From an uncultured bacterium (GTDB taxonomy: Bacteria; Cyanobacteriota; Vampirovibrionia; Gastranaerophilales; Gastranaerophilaceae): 6,602 nt of DNA. Both the position numbers and the translations under genes were made by a program. The stretch covers positions 1-6,602 of the forward strand of contig CAMDZX010000105.1 in assembly GCA_945910925.1 (NCBI GenBank). Reading direction: 5' to 3'. Below are positions 4,953 through 6,602 of this stretch, one piece after another. Below the pieces are notes generated by a model. The model saw only the letters and a program-made list of their open reading frames with translations. It did not search any database and was not told where the DNA came from. Position 1 is the first letter of the stretch. Each line of letters begins with the position of its first letter.

Positions 4953-5429
4953 ATGGATTTAAAGAAATTTTTAGCAGGAATATGCGTTTTTGTTTTCTTT
5001 ATCGCTTTGGTAGGGTTTAATGCCGTATCTGCGAAAAAGTCATCTGTTGTAAAAATGCCTCCTGAAACTATTGAGTCAATGGCTAATCAAGTAGATGCTC
5101 TGACACGAAAGGTATACGGTCATGCACTTTTATCACCTGAAGATAACTCAAATCTTGTCGGAATAAAAATTAAACTTGATAATCAAATGTTGAAAGAGCC
5201 TGATCCTGAACTTGCACCTTTATATTATAAAGTCGGCTGTATGTACAAGATGCGCGATATGAAGGATGAAGCAACCGAATGTTATCAAACAATTTTGGAA
5301 AATTTTGGAGATACTGCATTGGCACCAAAGGCTTATCAGGCGCTTAAAGATATGGGTGTTGATGTCGCCAGATTTGACAGTATAAATCAAAAACCGACAG
5401 AGAACTCGGAAGACGAGGAAGAAGAATAG
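4953..5429 (+). CDS. Small exported protein with a TPR-like helical segment and acidic tail
   Basis: The 158-residue protein begins with a typical signal peptide: basic MDLKK, a hydrophobic core (7-22) and a VSA cleavage site, predicted after Ala27. There is no lipobox cysteine at the cleavage point, so it is probably periplasmic or secreted rather than a lipoprotein. Residues 86-133 (ELAPLYYKVGCMYKM, then KDEATECYQTILENFGDT, then APKAYQALKDMG) have the spacing of one tetratricopeptide repeat plus a following helix, similar to tol-pal/YbgF-like outer-membrane assembly proteins. A region before it (about 35-80) is also helical. The C-terminus is strongly acidic (SEDEEEE). I do not recognise a specific family. 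TPR proteins usually scaffold other proteins. The gene is divergent from nagZ, sharing its promoter region, which hints at envelope-related use. It ends 2 bp before the stop of the convergent gene. Confidence 0.78.
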   Translation: MDLKKFLAGICVFVFFIALVGFNAVSAKKSSVVKMPPETIESMANQVDALTRKVYGHALLSPEDNSNLVGIKIKLDNQMLKEPDPELAPLYYKVGCMYKMRDMKDEATECYQTILENFGDTALAPKAYQALKDMGVDVARFDSINQKPTENSEDEEEE

Positions 5430-5431
5430 TC

Positions 5432-6602
5432 CTAAGCGTTTGTATTCAGTTTATTTGCTTCCTTTTTTCCGCTTGCAATCAATCCCGGATCAATGTTTGT
5501 TCCTGAAATTAGTCTTCTTAGAACAAACTGAGCCTGTGGCAGAGCAACTGCAAGAAGAACACTGCTTATTGCAACATTTGCAGCAATATTGAAGGATTTA
5601 GCTTTAATTGCTTTGTTTGCATACTTTCTGATGCCTTGTTTTGAAGTTTTTGCCTCATTTGCAAACGTTTTCATGTTTTCAGAAAGGTTAAAAAGTTGTT
5701 TTGTGTCTACGAATTCTCTCGGGTCACGAATACCGTTATCAAGGAATTTAACTATTTTATTTTTCTTTGCGTATTTAGCAAGCATAGACTTAGGATTATT
5801 GTCGATAAAGTCAAGCACCTCTTCTTCTTTATTAGGGAGTTTAAGGGTATTGTTCTTTACCTTAATCAAGAACCTTTTATCAGCCATAATTTTAGGGTCT
5901 AACTCCGTATTTATCCCAAACATGAATTTAGTTGCCTTATCCAAACCTTTTTCAATGTATTTTGGTGTTACAAAGTTAAGTACCAGCATGCCTGCCGAAT
6001 AAAATGCTCTTTCTATCTTTTCGTTTCTGCCTCTGGCAGTTCCGACTCTGCCTGTCGCAAGTCCTATATCCGTTACTGCCATTTTGTCCGTGTGGCTTAG
6101 CGTTGCAATTGTTGAGCCTAAACCTTTAAAGCTAGGATTAGAACGTTTTATGGAATTCAATGATGCGAATGTAGTATTCTGCGGTGTTATATTTTGTTTG
6201 TTTTCGTTAAGAGTATTTTTAGGTTTAAGTTTGCCGTTTTTAATATCTTTTTCGATAAGATAATTTGTCAGAGCAAAATTTGCTTTTGGAATAACAATTC
6301 CCATAACAATCATAGGTAAGATTAGAGCTGCCGCGTATTTTTTGTTTGAAAGTTTAGTATATTTTGCTGAATTTGCTGCAACTTGTTCTAAATCTTTAAC
6401 TGCATCAGGTGCAACTGTTCTAAACTTTTCAATATTCTTTTGAATATTTTGGATAGGATTTTTGTAGTTTCCGTTTTTATCTTTTTCAAGGAGTTTAAGA
6501 TTTACTTTTCCGTTTAATCCTGTTTGATTCTTTATAAATTTATTTGCAAACCACTCTACGACAGGAACTCCACCCATCCATACCGCAGTGGTTGTATATT
6601 CG
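5432..6602 (-). CDS. Internally duplicated membrane protein of unknown function (5' partial)
   Basis: The frame is open through the window edge. EYTTTAVW precedes the first methionine (6577), and no Shine-Dalgarno is present there, so the true start lies outside; at least 389 residues remain. I do not recognise the function. Numbering from that methionine, likely membrane segments are 81-97 (YAAALILPMIVMGIVIP), about 191-205 (AFYSAGMLVLNFVTP) and 329-347 (FNIAANVAISSVLLAVALP). AVWMGGVPVVEWFANK at the fragment's start may be another. The stretch IVMGIVIPKANFALTNYLI resembles VLLAVALPQAQFVLRRLI near the C-terminus, so two similar halves seem to flank a linker that carries NPSFKG (147-152). The regions between hydrophobic segments are Lys- and Asn-rich helices. 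From memory, NPSFKG-type motifs and this protein style occur in gut Melainabacteria, which I use as a weak taxonomic hint. Confidence 0.72.
   Translation of the reverse strand, partial: EYTTTAVWMGGVPVVEWFANKFIKNQTGLNGKVNLKLLEKDKNGNYKNPIQNIQKNIEKFRTVAPDAVKDLEQVAANSAKYTKLSNKKYAAALILPMIVMGIVIPKANFALTNYLIEKDIKNGKLKPKNTLNENKQNITPQNTTFASLNSIKRSNPSFKGLGSTIATLSHTDKMAVTDIGLATGRVGTARGRNEKIERAFYSAGMLVLNFVTPKYIEKGLDKATKFMFGINTELDPKIMADKRFLIKVKNNTLKLPNKEEEVLDFIDNNPKSMLAKYAKKNKIVKFLDNGIRDPREFVDTKQLFNLSENMKTFANEAKTSKQGIRKYANKAIKAKSFNIAANVAISSVLLAVALPQAQFVLRRLISGTNIDPGLIASGKKEANKLNTNA

Noticed and set aside
5589..6002. Plus-strand 137-residue ORF with hydrophobic stretches, antisense to the last gene
   Set aside because: It is a shadow of the minus-strand coding sequence, with no Shine-Dalgarno and no family resemblance. 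The apparent membrane segments come from complementing Lys/Asn-rich codons.
6575..6577. ATG at 6577 as the true start of the duplicated membrane protein
   Set aside because: The frame remains open to the window edge with sensible residues (EYTTTAVW) and there is no ribosome-binding site, so the methionine is probably internal.

Overview
The window looks like part of a low-GC (roughly mid-30s percent by eye) chromosome from a diderm bacterium with meso-diaminopimelate peptidoglycan. MurE carries the DNPR motif of DAP-adding enzymes. The last gene belongs to an unrecognised membrane protein type with an NPSFKG motif, which I associate from memory with gut Melainabacteria (Gastranaerophilales, non-photosynthetic relatives of cyanobacteria). 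That placement is tentative; no rRNA or other decisive marker is present.

Layout. Bases 1-2902 hold a tight plus-strand operon: the 3' end of murE (cell-wall synthesis), a short nagA (GlcNAc-6-phosphate deacetylase, amino-sugar recycling) and a complete ilvD (branched-chain amino acid synthesis). The gap between murE and nagA is 3 bp, and nagA and ilvD overlap by 11 bp. A 149-bp AT-rich gap with a candidate promoter and inverted repeats leads to a 62-residue solitary ribbon-helix-helix regulator (3052-3240), closed by a strong intrinsic terminator. The 247-bp gap at 3241-3487 is not empty. After that terminator it holds a second promoter and, about 50 bp beyond it, a second intrinsic terminator, with no convincing ORF between. 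The implied transcript is about 65 nt, and its first ~28 nt contain no G and include a CU-rich, anti-Shine-Dalgarno-like run. This is the best candidate in the window for something undescribed: a small regulatory RNA resembling cyanobacterial Yfr1 in general design.

On the minus strand, 3488-3895 encodes a compact HEAAH putative metalloprotease (SprA-related type) with its own extended -10 promoter. Bases 3977-4930 encode NagZ, a GH3 beta-N-acetylglucosaminidase. NagZ is divergent from a small exported helical-repeat protein (4953-5429). The 22 bp between their start codons hold an almost symmetric -10 region and no Shine-Dalgarno sequence for either gene, suggesting a bidirectional promoter that makes two (near-)leaderless mRNAs. 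The last gene (minus strand, 5432 to the window edge) is a 5'-partial, internally duplicated membrane protein of unknown function. It converges on the exported protein gene with only 2 bp between stop codons.

Functional theme: MurE builds the peptide stem, NagZ releases GlcNAc from turned-over muropeptides, and NagA deacetylates GlcNAc-6-P so that the sugar can be reused. Cell-wall synthesis and recycling are therefore represented on both strands. IlvD appears to be a co-transcribed passenger from another pathway.
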